A stretch of DNA of 47,170 nucleotides from an alpha proteobacterium AAP81b. GTDB taxonomy: Bacteria > Pseudomonadota > Alphaproteobacteria > Sphingomonadales > Sphingomonadaceae. Below, in pieces: positions 24,078-33,147 of this stretch. The stretch lies in contig LJHX01000033.1 of the NCBI GenBank assembly GCA_001295935.1, positions 1 through 47,170 of the forward strand, in the 5' to 3' direction. Below the pieces are notes generated by a model. It searched no databases. It was not told the DNA's origin and worked only from the letters and a program-made list of their open reading frames with translations. Every line of letters begins with the position of its first letter. Positions within the stretch are counted from its first letter, which is position 1. The position numbers and the translations under genes were made by a program.

Positions 24078-25751
24078 ATGCTGAGGAAAATCCTGATCGT
24101 CGCTTCTGGGTTGGTGCTCGTTGTCGGGGCCGTCGGCTGGTTCAACCGCAACGCCATCATGACCGCGCTGCTGATGCGCCGCATCGAAGCGACCAAGGAA
24201 GATGTCGCGCCCAGCCGAGAGATCGCGTGGGACCAGGGCCCGGCCGCCGCGGCCACGCCGATTGACCAGCGACCGCCCAATGTGGTGTTCATCCTGTTCG
24301 ACGATTTCGGGTACAACGACCTTACCACCTTTGGCGGCGGCGTGGCGGGCGGCAGAGTGCCCACTCCGAACATCGACAAGCTCGCGGCACAAGGCGCGAT
24401 CTATAATCAGGCCTATTCCGGAACGTCGACCTGCGCGCCGTCGCGCGCGATGCTGATGACGGGGCGCTATCCGACCCGCACCGGTTTCGAATTCACGCCG
24501 ATCCCCGATGGCATGGCCAAGGCGCTGCCGATCTTCGCCGCAGGGATGGATCGCGGGGCGCTGCCGCCGACCGAGTTCAATCCCGCGTTCGACGAAAAGG
24601 CGATGCCGTTCAAGAACCAGGGGCTCCCGGGTTCGGAAATCACCATTGCCGAATTGTTGAAGGCCAGAGGCTACCACACCGTCCACATCGGCAAGTGGCA
24701 CCTTGGTGAGGCGGCCGAGTTCAAGGCCAATGCGCAAGGCTTCGACGAGAGCCTCAACATGCATAATGGCATGTATCTCCCGGAAGACGATCCGGGCGTC
24801 GTCAACGCCAAGCTGGATTTCGACCCGATCGACAAGTTCTTCTGGGCAAAGCTGCAATTCGCCGCGACCTTCAACGGCAGCAAGCCCTTCGAACCGGGCG
24901 GCTATATCACCGACTGGTGGACCGACCAGTCATTGAAGGTCATCGAAGCCAACCGCAACCGGCCCTTCTTCCTCTACATGGCCCATTGGGGCGTGCACAC
25001 GCCGCTGCAGGCGACAAAGGCAGACTTCGACGCGGTCGGCGACATCAAGCCGCATCGTCTACGGGTCTATGCCGCCATGGTGCGGGCGCTGGACCGCAGT
25101 GTCGGGCGGATCATGGCGAAGCTTGACGAGGAGGGCCTTGCGGACAACACCATCGTGGTGCTCAGCAGCGACAATGGCGGGGCTGGCTACGTCGGCCTGC
25201 CCGACATCAATGCGCCTTATCGCGGCTGGAAGATCACGCTGTTCGAAGGCGGCATTCGCGTGCCCATGTTCGTGCGCTGGCCGAAAGCCATCAAGCCCGG
25301 CACGCGGATCGAGACGCCGGTTGCGCATATCGACGTGCTGCCGACCCTGGCCGCCGCGGCCGGCGTGCCGCTCCCCAGGGACAGGATCATCGACGGCCGC
25401 GACATCCTCCCGCTCGCGACCGGGACCGGTACCTTCTCGCGCCCCAACAATGCGATCTTCTGGCAATCTGGCGCCTATCAGGTGGTCCGCGCGGGCGACT
25501 GGAAGCTCCAGATCGACGGAACACGCAGGAAGACCTGGCTGTTCGACCTTGCGGCGGATCCCACCGAGAAGAACAACCTAGCCGGACAGCGGCCGGACAA
25601 GGTTGCCGAGCTCAGGCAATTGCTCGTGGCCCATCACCGGGGCGCCGTAAAGCCCCTCTATCCCTTCAAGCTCGCCAGCCCGATTTTGGTCGACAAGACC
25701 GAAGACCAGACGGCGCTTCCCGGTGACGAATATGTGATCTGGCCGAACTAG
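24078..25751 (+). CDS. type I sulfatase (arylsulfatase), N-terminal membrane anchor
   Basis: This 557-residue sulfatase carries the formylglycine motif STCAPSRAMLMTG with Cys119 in CxPSR. Metal ligands include Asp75-Asp76 (FILFDDFGYND) and the SSDNGG motif, with GKWHLG as the other active-site block. An uncleaved-looking N-terminal helix (about 4-20, ILIVASGLVLVVGAVGW) would anchor it to the inner membrane, facing the periplasm. Sequence and anchoring differ from sulfatase 1, so this is not a recent duplicate. It hydrolyses a sulfate ester; substrate unknown. The ATG at 24078 was chosen because the frame upstream runs through operator F. Confidence 0.93.
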   Translation: MLRKILIVASGLVLVVGAVGWFNRNAIMTALLMRRIEATKEDVAPSREIAWDQGPAAAATPIDQRPPNVVFILFDDFGYNDLTTFGGGVAGGRVPTPNIDKLAAQGAIYNQAYSGTSTCAPSRAMLMTGRYPTRTGFEFTPIPDGMAKALPIFAAGMDRGALPPTEFNPAFDEKAMPFKNQGLPGSEITIAELLKARGYHTVHIGKWHLGEAAEFKANAQGFDESLNMHNGMYLPEDDPGVVNAKLDFDPIDKFFWAKLQFAATFNGSKPFEPGGYITDWWTDQSLKVIEANRNRPFFLYMAHWGVHTPLQATKADFDAVGDIKPHRLRVYAAMVRALDRSVGRIMAKLDEEGLADNTIVVLSSDNGGAGYVGLPDINAPYRGWKITLFEGGIRVPMFVRWPKAIKPGTRIETPVAHIDVLPTLAAAAGVPLPRDRIIDGRDILPLATGTGTFSRPNNAIFWQSGAYQVVRAGDWKLQIDGTRRKTWLFDLAADPTEKNNLAGQRPDKVAELRQLLVAHHRGAVKPLYPFKLASPILVDKTEDQTALPGDEYVIWPN

Positions 25752-25775
25752 CCGGAGAAAGCGCGTCCTCAACGG

Positions 25776-25791
25776 CCTGGCGGGGGCCAGG
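25776..25791 (+). terminator. small hairpin after sulfatase 2
   Basis: CCTGGC and GCCAGG arms with a 4-nt G loop, 24 bases after the stop codon. It is a weak candidate terminator. Confidence 0.3.
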
Positions 25792-25862
25792 TATCCTGCC
25801 AAAACAGGCATTTGAGGCTCCCATAAGCGCCTCTGTGAGCCCTTCTTGTTGCAACAAGCTGG

Positions 25863-25886
25863 GTGCGAACTTCGCACTTGCGCAAG
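25863..25886. promoter_or_regulatory. two adjoining palindromes upstream of the TonB receptor gene
   Basis: GTGCGAACTTCGCAC (25863-25877) and CTTGCGCAAG (25877-25886) are both perfect inverted repeats, immediately before operator G. They may bind a second regulator. Their sequence does not match the island operator. Confidence 0.4.
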
Positions 25887-25892
25887 CGCGCA

Positions 25893-25907
25893 TAATGTCA
25901 CACATTA
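25893..25907. promoter_or_regulatory. island operator G (TAATGT-CAC-ACATTA)
   Basis: A perfect copy of the island palindrome, 52 bases upstream of the chosen start of the TonB-dependent receptor gene. Confidence 0.78.
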
Positions 25908-25959
25908 ATGCTCCGCAGTAGGACGGGCTGGAACCCGGCGCTGCCCGATGGGGGGGAAG

Positions 25960-28608
25960 ATGATAGAGGTAACCAATCTGCGTCTCGCAAAGCGGCGCGA
26001 GGCGGTGTTGCTGGTGGGGACGGCGCTGCCGGCCCTGTTGCTGGGATTGGCCACACCAGCGTCTGCTCAGGAGCGCGCCGCGCCGCCGCAGGAAGACCCT
26101 GGGTCGTCGTCGCGCGTGCAGGAGATCGTGGTCACCGCCAGCAAGCGCGCGGAGACGCTGCAGGACACCCCGATCGCGGTCTCCGTGGTGGAAGCGCAGG
26201 AGATTGAGCGGGCCGAGATCCAGGACCTGCTCGATCTGCAGACACTGGTGCCTTCGCTTGCCATTCGGCAGGGACAAACATCGGGCAACACCAATTTCTT
26301 CATTCGCGGCTTTGGCAACGGTCAGAACGCCATCGGGCTTGAGCCATCGGTCGGGGTCTTCATCGACGGCGTCTACCGCTCGCGCTCGGCCGCCGCGATC
26401 TCCGACCTGCCGAACCTTGAACGCGTCGAAGTCCTGCGCGGCCCGCAATCGACCCTTTTCGGCAAGAACGCCTCGGTGGGCGTGATCGCAGTGACCACGC
26501 GCAAGCCGCAATTCAAGCTCGACGGCCATGTCGAAGCCAGCGTCGGCAATTATGGTCTGCACCGCTTCGAAGCTTATGTGACCGGCCCGATCTCTGACTC
26601 ACTGGCTGTCGCATTGGGCGGCAATGTCAACCGGCGCGATGGCTATGTCCGGGACCTCGGGACGGGAGGCCGCTACAACGAGCGTGATCGATGGAGCATT
26701 CGCGGCGATATCCTGTGGGAAGCCTCATCCAATGTCAGCTTTCGCCTTATCGCCGACTATGACAAGATCGACGAGAATTGCTGCATCGTCGCCAATCTGG
26801 TCGAAGGCCCGACCGGCGCCAGCATCAGGGCGCTGGGCGGGCAGTTCGTCGCGCAGGACCCCTACTCCTACAGCGTGTTCTACGACATCGCGCCGCGCAA
26901 CCGGATCGAGAATTACGGCGTATCCTTGCAAGGTAATGTCGAATTCGGTTTTGGTACGCTGACGAGCATTTCGGCCTATCGGCACAATGCTGTCGATTCA
27001 CAATTCGATCCCGATGCCACCAATCTCAAACTGTTCTCGACCAACACGGGCCAGTCGGAAATCGAGACCTTCACCCACGAACTTCGCCTGCAGTCCGACG
27101 GGGCGGGCAAGCTGTTCGACTGGATGATCGGCGGCTTCTACTTCGATGAGCGACTGAAATCCGGCAACGATCTGCTCTATGGCGCTGATTACCGACCCTA
27201 TCTGGGCCGGCTGCTCGGCAACCCGGCCCAGGTTGGCATGTTCGAGACCTTTGCCGGCGTGCCAAGCGGGACATTCGCCGCACCCGGGCAGGGCATTTCA
27301 GAGCGCAGCCGGCAGAGCAACACCGCCTGGTCGGTCTTTGGCAATGTCGATCTGCACATCACCGACCGCCTGACCGCCAGCTTCGGGATCAGCTATACCG
27401 AAGATCGCAAGAACGTCTCGGTCACTGCGCTCAGCACCGACGCGCTGGCCGCGGCCAATCTCGATCAGCTGGGCTATACCGCGACCCTTCGCACCTTGTT
27501 GGCGCAGCGCGGCGTGAATTTGCAGAATCCGGCTTCAGTGGGGCCGTTCGTGGCCGCCAACCCGGCAATCTATGGGCAGATCCAGCAGCAGGCGCTGGCG
27601 ACCGCACTCGGCACCGCCAACCCGTTCAACGCCCTGCGGGCGCTGCAGTTCTTCCCGCCGTTCCTGAATCTCCCCAACGCGGTGGAGGATGGACGTTCGC
27701 GCGACCACAGCACCGATTTCACGGTCCGCCTCGCCTATGAGCTGAGCGACCGGCTGAGCGTCTATGCGTCCTATGCCACGGGCTTCAAGGCGAGTTCGTG
27801 GAACCTGTCGCGCCAGAGCCGGCCACCATCTGCGCTGCTTGTGCCGGGCAATCCAGTGGTCGATCCGGTCACCCGACAAGTGCTGCGGGCAACGCCGTCT
27901 TCGCCAGTCACCAGTGCCGGGCTGTATTCGACCAACCTTGCGCCCGGAACGCGCCTCGCCTCGCCCGAGGACGCCGAAGTCTATGAACTGGGGATCAAGG
28001 GCACGTTCGATAACCTGGCCTTCACCTTCACGGTCTTCAATCAGACTCTGAAGAATTTCCAGACCACCGTGTTCACCCAGAACGGCTTCGTGTTCGCCAA
28101 TGCGGCCAAGCAATCGACCTTCGGTGTCGAGGTCGACTTCCGCTGGAGCCCGCTCGACGGGCTGTTCTTCACCGGTGGCGCGACGTTCCTCGATCCGGTC
28201 TATGACAGCTTCCCCAACTTCGGCCCCGGCATCGACATCTCGGGACAGCAGCCGCAGGGTGTCGCCGAGATCCAGTTCACGCTCGGCTCGAGCTACAATT
28301 TCTCGATCGGCCGTCTCGACGCCTTTGTGCGGGCGGATTGGCAGCATATCGGCGATTCGCCGTTTCTCGATAATCCCAATGAGGCGGCCGCCGTTGCCGC
28401 CGCCGGCTATTCCCGCGAGCAGAACCTGGTGAACATGTCGGTCGGGATCAAGACTCCAGGCCAGTTTGCGGTCTCCCTGTGGGCACGCAACCTGCTCGAT
28501 GATCGGTACATCGTCTTCGCCTCGCCGGCTTTGGCCCAGGCCGGCACGTTCAATGGTGCGCCAAACCAGCCCCGCACCTTCGGCGTTACCGTGCGCAAGT
28601 CGTTTTAG
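25960..28608 (+). CDS. TonB-dependent outer membrane receptor
   Basis: This receptor of about 882 residues has a signal peptide ending ATPASAQ, a TonB-box-like stretch (QEIVVTASKR), a plug domain with FIRGFGNGQ, GVFIDGVYRSR and ERVEVLRGPQSTLFGKNA, then a 22-strand barrel ending in Phe (VRKSF). TonB-ExbBD-driven receptors take up large or scarce molecules; in sphingomonads many import aromatic or glycan substrates rather than iron. No siderophore-specific feature is visible. The start is either the ATG at 25960, with a G-run just before it, or the ATG at 25948. It has its own operator (G), so expression is tied to the island enzymes, which suggests it imports their substrate. Confidence 0.93.
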   Translation: MIEVTNLRLAKRREAVLLVGTALPALLLGLATPASAQERAAPPQEDPGSSSRVQEIVVTASKRAETLQDTPIAVSVVEAQEIERAEIQDLLDLQTLVPSLAIRQGQTSGNTNFFIRGFGNGQNAIGLEPSVGVFIDGVYRSRSAAAISDLPNLERVEVLRGPQSTLFGKNASVGVIAVTTRKPQFKLDGHVEASVGNYGLHRFEAYVTGPISDSLAVALGGNVNRRDGYVRDLGTGGRYNERDRWSIRGDILWEASSNVSFRLIADYDKIDENCCIVANLVEGPTGASIRALGGQFVAQDPYSYSVFYDIAPRNRIENYGVSLQGNVEFGFGTLTSISAYRHNAVDSQFDPDATNLKLFSTNTGQSEIETFTHELRLQSDGAGKLFDWMIGGFYFDERLKSGNDLLYGADYRPYLGRLLGNPAQVGMFETFAGVPSGTFAAPGQGISERSRQSNTAWSVFGNVDLHITDRLTASFGISYTEDRKNVSVTALSTDALAAANLDQLGYTATLRTLLAQRGVNLQNPASVGPFVAANPAIYGQIQQQALATALGTANPFNALRALQFFPPFLNLPNAVEDGRSRDHSTDFTVRLAYELSDRLSVYASYATGFKASSWNLSRQSRPPSALLVPGNPVVDPVTRQVLRATPSSPVTSAGLYSTNLAPGTRLASPEDAEVYELGIKGTFDNLAFTFTVFNQTLKNFQTTVFTQNGFVFANAAKQSTFGVEVDFRWSPLDGLFFTGGATFLDPVYDSFPNFGPGIDISGQQPQGVAEIQFTLGSSYNFSIGRLDAFVRADWQHIGDSPFLDNPNEAAAVAAAGYSREQNLVNMSVGIKTPGQFAVSLWARNLLDDRYIVFASPALAQAGTFNGAPNQPRTFGVTVRKSF

Positions 28609-28620
28609 TCCGAAAGCTGT

Positions 28621-28651
28621 GGCAGCCCCGGGCCGCGGTCCGAGGGCTGCC
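28621..28651. terminator. two-way terminator hairpin between receptor and MFS genes
   Basis: Arms GGCAGCCC (28621-28628) and GGGCTGCC (28644-28651) lie exactly between two converging genes, adjoining the MFS stop codon. Confidence 0.55.
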
Positions 28652-30148
28652 TCAGGCGGCAAGCTTCCTGAGGTTCTCCTCGTGCCGGGTCTTGTCGATG
28701 CTGTAGGTGGCAATGACCGCGATCATCGCAAGCCACAGCGCCAGCACGATCGGCACATAGTAAGCCCCCATCCGCCAGATTGCGTCGGCGCTGACAGCCT
28801 CCGGCTTGGCGCCCGGCGAAAGGCCGGCGAGCGTTATGATCGTCGTCGCGGCCATCACCCCGATGCCGCGCACAGCCTTGTCGATGAATGTCTCGGCGGC
28901 GATGAAGACGCCCTCCGATCGCCGGCCCGTCTGCACTTCGCTGTCCTCGACCAGGTCGGCCAGCATCGACGCGAACAGGATCTGGAAACTGATGATCAAC
29001 CCGACATCGATGATGTTGGTGAGAGCGACGAACCAGAAGATGAAGGGCGTCCCGTTGGGCGGCAACAGGTCCACCAGGCGCAGGATGATGGGCACCGGCG
29101 CGCCGACAAAGGCCACCAGCCCGACAATGATGGCGCCGCGTTTTTTGCCGAACCGGCGCGAAACGCGTGGCGCCAGAACCAGCCCGATCCCTGCCGCCAG
29201 GAAGGTGCCGATGAAGATCGCCCCGGTCTGCCGCTCGTTGAAGCCCCAAAAATAGGTGAGGAAGTACAGCGACAGGCCGGCGGCCAGCCCGCCCGCAATG
29301 GCGGCCAGCATCGCCGCGATGAACAAGGAAGCAAAGGAACGGTTTGAAAGCGTCTCGATCAACTCGCCAAGGATAACCCTGAAGGTCAGTTGGCGTTTCG
29401 GCGGCGCTGCCTTCAGGTAAGGAATGCGGCCATGGGTGCCGATGGCGCTGACGAGGATCGACAGCAGAATGGTCAGCGCCCCGACCAGCCCGTAGACCGG
29501 GTAGGCATCGCGGTTGAACCGCCCGTCGGCTATGGTGGTGGTCACAAACATCGGGAACAGGACGAGGAATGTCCAAACCGATAACGCGCTGCCACCCACC
29601 CAGGCGAGAAAATACCTCAGGCTGTAGAGCGAGGTGCGCTCATGATAGTCCGGCGTGAGTTCAGGAACGAGCGCGCTGGCAGGTGTGCGGTAGAAGGTAA
29701 GTGCGGTCCGGACGGTCACGGACAGCGACAGCAGGTACCAGAACAGCATTGTCTGGCTGGCATGCTCGGGCGGTGTCCAAAGGAAGTAAAAGCTCGCCGC
29801 CAGCGGGATCGCCGAGGCATAGAGTGAAGGATGACGCCTGCCCCAGCGTGAACGCAAGTTGTCTGACCAATAGCCGACCACGGGATCGCTGATCGCATCG
29901 CATACGAGCGAGATCATGAGGGCCAGACCGACCAACCGCGCATCGAGGCCGACAACTTGACTGTAGAAGATCAACAGAAAAAAGTCGAATGCCGCCGCCG
30001 TTACGCCCGGAGCGATCGCACCGATACCGAATGCCAATTTGGTGGGTTTCGAAAGCGGCGGCGAAGCGGCGTCCCACTGTGCTGGATAGGTTGCTTGTCG
30101 CGGATCGGGCGGGCGCGACGATGCAGGCGTATCGGATTGAGACTGCAT
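28652..30148 (-). CDS. MFS transporter of the glycoside-pentoside-hexuronide:cation symporter type
   Basis: This 498-residue protein has 12 predicted membrane helices. The family features are SDPVVGYWSDNLRSRWGRR after helix 2-3, FYRTPASALVPELTPDYHERT, and the central loop with RVSRRFGKKRGA. Relatives import glycosides or sulfonated and steroidal compounds with a cation. GGAGGGAG eight bases before the ATG at 30148 fixes the start. It is divergent from the island tetR gene with operator H between them. It is the likely inner-membrane entry step for the product of the periplasmic enzymes (inference). Confidence 0.9.
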   Translation of the reverse strand: MQSQSDTPASSRPPDPRQATYPAQWDAASPPLSKPTKLAFGIGAIAPGVTAAAFDFFLLIFYSQVVGLDARLVGLALMISLVCDAISDPVVGYWSDNLRSRWGRRHPSLYASAIPLAASFYFLWTPPEHASQTMLFWYLLSLSVTVRTALTFYRTPASALVPELTPDYHERTSLYSLRYFLAWVGGSALSVWTFLVLFPMFVTTTIADGRFNRDAYPVYGLVGALTILLSILVSAIGTHGRIPYLKAAPPKRQLTFRVILGELIETLSNRSFASLFIAAMLAAIAGGLAAGLSLYFLTYFWGFNERQTGAIFIGTFLAAGIGLVLAPRVSRRFGKKRGAIIVGLVAFVGAPVPIILRLVDLLPPNGTPFIFWFVALTNIIDVGLIISFQILFASMLADLVEDSEVQTGRRSEGVFIAAETFIDKAVRGIGVMAATTIITLAGLSPGAKPEAVSADAIWRMGAYYVPIVLALWLAMIAVIATYSIDKTRHEENLRKLAA

Positions 30149-30247
30149 GCATTCGCTCCCTCCGCCAGCCAGTGGCGGTCGCCACCCGGGCGCGCAGCGT
30201 TCGATCTTTGCGCTCGGTCAGAGACTATGGTATCCCATGAGCTGCAT

Positions 30248-30262
30248 TAATGTGCAATATTA
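30248..30262. promoter_or_regulatory. island operator H (TAATGT-GCA-ATATTA)
   Basis: This copy of the island palindrome lies 12 bases before the tetR start and 99 bases before the MFS start. Its place in the tetR leader is what an autorepressor would use. Confidence 0.75.
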
Positions 30263-30274
30263 GATGCGAAAGAC

Positions 30275-30898
30275 ATGTCCCGATCCGCACACCAGGACAC
30301 GCGAGCCGCCCTGCTTCAGTCCGCCCAGCGTCTCATCGCCGAGCGCGGCTTGGGGACGGTCTCTGTCAAGGACATCACGCGGGCCGCCGGTGCGCGCAAT
30401 CCGAGTGCGGTGCATTACCACTTCGGCAATGTGGAAGCGCTGATCAAGGAGGTCTTCGCCCAGCGCTACCGGGCGATTGAGCAGGAGCGCGCCCTGCGTC
30501 TTGCCAAGGTTGATGAAGCGCATCCGGAGCGCCGCCTCGTTGCGCTGATGGCTGCGGCAATTGCCCCGTTCATGGAGGCCTGCCTTGACGAGGATGGCCG
30601 GCTCTACGTCAGGTTCTGCCTCCAGTTCTCGTCCGATCCGCGCTTCAACCTGCTTGAGGTGGTGACCGAATTTGGCATGCCCAGCCTGATTTCGTTGCGC
30701 GCCCAAGTGGTCGAATGCGTGCCCGACATTCCCGAGACTGTGTTGAACGCGCGGTTGCGCCAGGCCTTTTCCATCTCGCTCGTGCAAGCGGCGGACTTTG
30801 CGCGGCAGTTGGAAGCAGGTCTCCAGATTGCGGCCGATGTCGCTGTGAGCGAAGCGTCCGCGACATTGGTCGGCTATATCAGCGCCAAGGTCGGATGA
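30275..30898 (+). CDS. TetR-family regulator of the island
   Basis: This 207-residue protein has an N-terminal TetR HTH: TRAALLQSAQRLIAERGLGT, then VSVKDITRAAGARN, then AVHYHFGNVEALIKEV. The alpha-helical C-terminal part, with VRFCLQFSSDPRF, would bind an effector. It is the only regulator inside the island, and the 15-bp palindrome lies in its own leader and before every other transcription unit. It is therefore the best candidate for binding TAATGY-N3-RYATTA and repressing the whole cluster, with release by a pathway compound (inference). After its stop, 30899-31125 shows no gene or clear hairpin. Confidence 0.88.
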   Translation: MSRSAHQDTRAALLQSAQRLIAERGLGTVSVKDITRAAGARNPSAVHYHFGNVEALIKEVFAQRYRAIEQERALRLAKVDEAHPERRLVALMAAAIAPFMEACLDEDGRLYVRFCLQFSSDPRFNLLEVVTEFGMPSLISLRAQVVECVPDIPETVLNARLRQAFSISLVQAADFARQLEAGLQIAADVAVSEASATLVGYISAKVG

Positions 30899-31125
30899 GA
30901 GCGGGATTGGCAAATTGACAGGCGGCCCGTCGCCACCGTCATGAAATCCCCCGAAAGAATGACCGCTTGCTCGCGACAGCGCCGGGATGCGGCCGTTCCA
31001 CTTTCATCCCATATGTCGTACGAACCAAGCGATACTGTGAAACATGCTCCTGCAATTATCGCCAACTATCGAGAACCCGGTCTGCGCCTTTGCCCGCTAA
31101 GGTCGCCTATTGCCCCCGCTGACGT

Positions 31126-31146
31126 GCCCCGTCACTCCCACTCGAT
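31126..31146. repeat. right attachment-site repeat within the guaA 3' end
   Basis: The 21 bases are identical to 14116-14136. They cover the last five codons of guaA, its TGA (31132-31134) and six bases beyond. The insertion therefore leaves guaA intact. Confidence 0.8.
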
Positions 31147-32694
31147 CGTACCGGGCGGCTTCGACGTATAGTCGTAGACGACCCGGTTGATGCCGGGGAC
31201 TTCGTTGACGATGCGCGTCGCGCAGCGCGACAGGAAGGCGGCGTCGAAGGGGTAGATGTCCGCCGTCATGCCGTCGACCGACGTGACGGCGCGCAGGGCG
31301 CAGACCTTGTCATAGGTGCGGCCGTCGCCCATCACGCCGACCGTACGCACCGGCAGCAGCACGGCGAAGGCCTGCCAGATCGCGTCATAGAGCCCGGCGG
31401 CGCGGATTTCCTCGAGATAGATACTGTCGGCGCGGCGCAGCGTGTCGCAGGCCTCGCGCGTCACCTCGCCGGGGATGCGGATGGCGAGCCCCGGCCCCGG
31501 GAAGGGATGCCGGCCGACGAACGCCGGCGGCAGGCCGAGCTCGACCCCCAGCCGCCGCACCTCGTCCTTGAACAGTTCGCGCAAGGGTTCGACCAGCGCC
31601 ATGTTCATCCGCGCCGGCAGGCCGCCGACATTGTGGTGGCTCTTGATCGTCACCGACGGCCCGCCGGTGAAGGAAACGCTCTCGATCACATCGGGGTAGA
31701 GCGTGCCCTGCGCCAGGAATGCCGCGCCGCCGATCTTCTTCGCTTCGGCCTCGAAGACGTCGATGAAGGCGCCGCCGATGAACTTGCGCTTCTTTTCGGG
31801 GTCGGTAACCCCCGCCAGCCCGGCGAGGAAGGTTTCGCTGGCGTCGACATGCACCAGCGGGATGCGATAATGTTCGCGGAACAGCCCGACGACCTGCTCG
31901 GCCTCGCCGGCGCGCAGCAGGCCGTGATCGACGAAGACGCAGGTCAGTTGGTCGCCGATGGCCTCGTGAATAAGTACCGCCGCGACCGCCGAATCGACGC
32001 CGCCTGAAAGCCCGCAGATCACCTTGCCCGCACCGACCTGCTCGCGGATCTCTCCGATCTTGGCGGCGCGGAAGCCCGCCATGCTCCACCCCGGCGCGAT
32101 GCCGGCGACGCGCGTCACGAAATTCGCCAGCAGTCGCGCGCCATCGGGGGTGTGGACGACCTCGGGGTGGAACTGCACGCCGTAGCGGCGGCGCACGTCG
32201 TCGGCGATCGCCGCGAAGGGTGCGCCTTCCGACACCGCGACGGCGCGGAAGCCCGGCGGGATGGCGTCGATGCGGTCGCCATGGCTCATCCAGACCTGGT
32301 GACGCTCGCCCTTGGCCCAGACGCCGGCGAACAGCGCGCTGTCGTCGACGATGTCGATGAAGGCGCGGCCGAATTCGCGATGTCCCGATGGGCCGACGGC
32401 GCCGCCGGTCTGGTGGCAGAGCGCCTGTTCGCCATAGCAGATGCCGAGGATCGGCACATCGGTGGCGAGCACGCCGGGGGGAATTTGCGGCGCGCCCGCA
32501 TCGGTGACCGAAGCGGGGCTGCCCGACAGGATGACGGCGCGCGGGGCGAGGCGGGCGAAGGCTTCGTCGCCGCGGGCGAAAGGCACGATCTCGGAATAGA
32601 CGCCCGCCTCGCGCACCCGGCGCGCGATCAGCTGGGTCACCTGGCTGCCGAAATCGAGGATGAGGACGCTGTCGCCGGCCGTTGGGTTCGTCAT
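31132..32694 (-). CDS. guaA: GMP synthase (glutamine-hydrolysing)
   Basis: This 520-residue enzyme aminates XMP to GMP with glutamine and ATP. The class I glutamine amidotransferase domain has Cys86 (GICYGEQ), His176 and Glu178 (VQFHPEVVH). The ATP-pyrophosphatase domain has the PP-loop SGGVDS (230-235), and the dimerisation domain ends GTIEWE, the universal GuaA C-terminus. Length is normal. The ATG at 32694 lies 9 bases after the thioesterase stop, so guaA closes a three-gene unit. Its last codons form one of the two island repeats. Confidence 0.98.
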   Translation of the reverse strand: MTNPTAGDSVLILDFGSQVTQLIARRVREAGVYSEIVPFARGDEAFARLAPRAVILSGSPASVTDAGAPQIPPGVLATDVPILGICYGEQALCHQTGGAVGPSGHREFGRAFIDIVDDSALFAGVWAKGERHQVWMSHGDRIDAIPPGFRAVAVSEGAPFAAIADDVRRRYGVQFHPEVVHTPDGARLLANFVTRVAGIAPGWSMAGFRAAKIGEIREQVGAGKVICGLSGGVDSAVAAVLIHEAIGDQLTCVFVDHGLLRAGEAEQVVGLFREHYRIPLVHVDASETFLAGLAGVTDPEKKRKFIGGAFIDVFEAEAKKIGGAAFLAQGTLYPDVIESVSFTGGPSVTIKSHHNVGGLPARMNMALVEPLRELFKDEVRRLGVELGLPPAFVGRHPFPGPGLAIRIPGEVTREACDTLRRADSIYLEEIRAAGLYDAIWQAFAVLLPVRTVGVMGDGRTYDKVCALRAVTSVDGMTADIYPFDAAFLSRCATRIVNEVPGINRVVYDYTSKPPGTIEWE

Positions 32695-32703
32695 CGGCAG
32701 CGC

Positions 32704-33147
32704 TTAGGCAGCGGCGGCGGCGCTGTCCAGCGGGCGCAGCAGCGGGGTGAGCGCGGCGCGCCACGCCTCGGGCAAGGGTGCCGGCCGGCGGCTGGCGCGA
32801 TCGACATAGACATGCACGAAAAACCCCGTCGCCGCGGCCTCGTCGCTGTCGGCGCCGAACAGCCCGACTTCCCAGCGCACGCTGGAATTGCCGAGGCGGG
32901 CGATGCGGATACCGGCGTCGACGGTTTCGGGAAAAGCGAGTGAGCGATGATAGCGGCAGCCGGTTTCGACGACGAGGCCGATGGTGGCGCCGTTGGCGAT
33001 GTCGAGCAGCCCGGCCTCGACCAGCCAGGCGTTCACCGCGGTATCGAACCAGCTGTAATAGACGACATTGTTGACATGGCCGTAGGCGTCATTGTCCATC
33101 CAGCGCGTCGGGATCGCGCGCCAGGCGGCGTAATCGGCGCGGCTCAT
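32704..33147 (-). CDS. acyl-CoA thioesterase, 4HBT hotdog family
   Basis: This 147-residue hotdog-fold protein contains RWMDNDAYGHVNNVVYYSWFD, the active-site loop of 4-hydroxybenzoyl-CoA-type thioesterases with the catalytic Asp. The strand block GCRYHRSLAFPETVD follows. It should hydrolyse short or aromatic acyl-CoA thioesters in the cytoplasm; the substrate is unknown. Its ATG overlaps the stop of the ligase-like gene by 4 bases (TCAT on the plus strand), which indicates translational coupling. A low-complexity Ala tail ends the protein. Confidence 0.9.
   Translation of the reverse strand: MSRADYAAWRAIPTRWMDNDAYGHVNNVVYYSWFDTAVNAWLVEAGLLDIANGATIGLVVETGCRYHRSLAFPETVDAGIRIARLGNSSVRWEVGLFGADSDEAAATGFFVHVYVDRASRRPAPLPEAWRAALTPLLRPLDSAAAAA

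Larger units (their letters stand above)
14116..31146. mobile_element. genomic island inserted at the 3' end of guaA
   Basis: The boundaries are two perfect 21-bp direct repeats. The right copy is the guaA 3' end with its stop codon; the left copy is free-standing. The 3' end of guaA is an established attachment site for integrative elements in many bacteria. The interior is a coherent catabolic and transport cluster, all under one palindromic operator motif, with an AT-rich left end and a broken gene there. No integrase or transposase is visible, so the element is either decayed, mobilised in trans, or part of a larger composite. The exact crossover is within the repeats. Confidence 0.7.
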
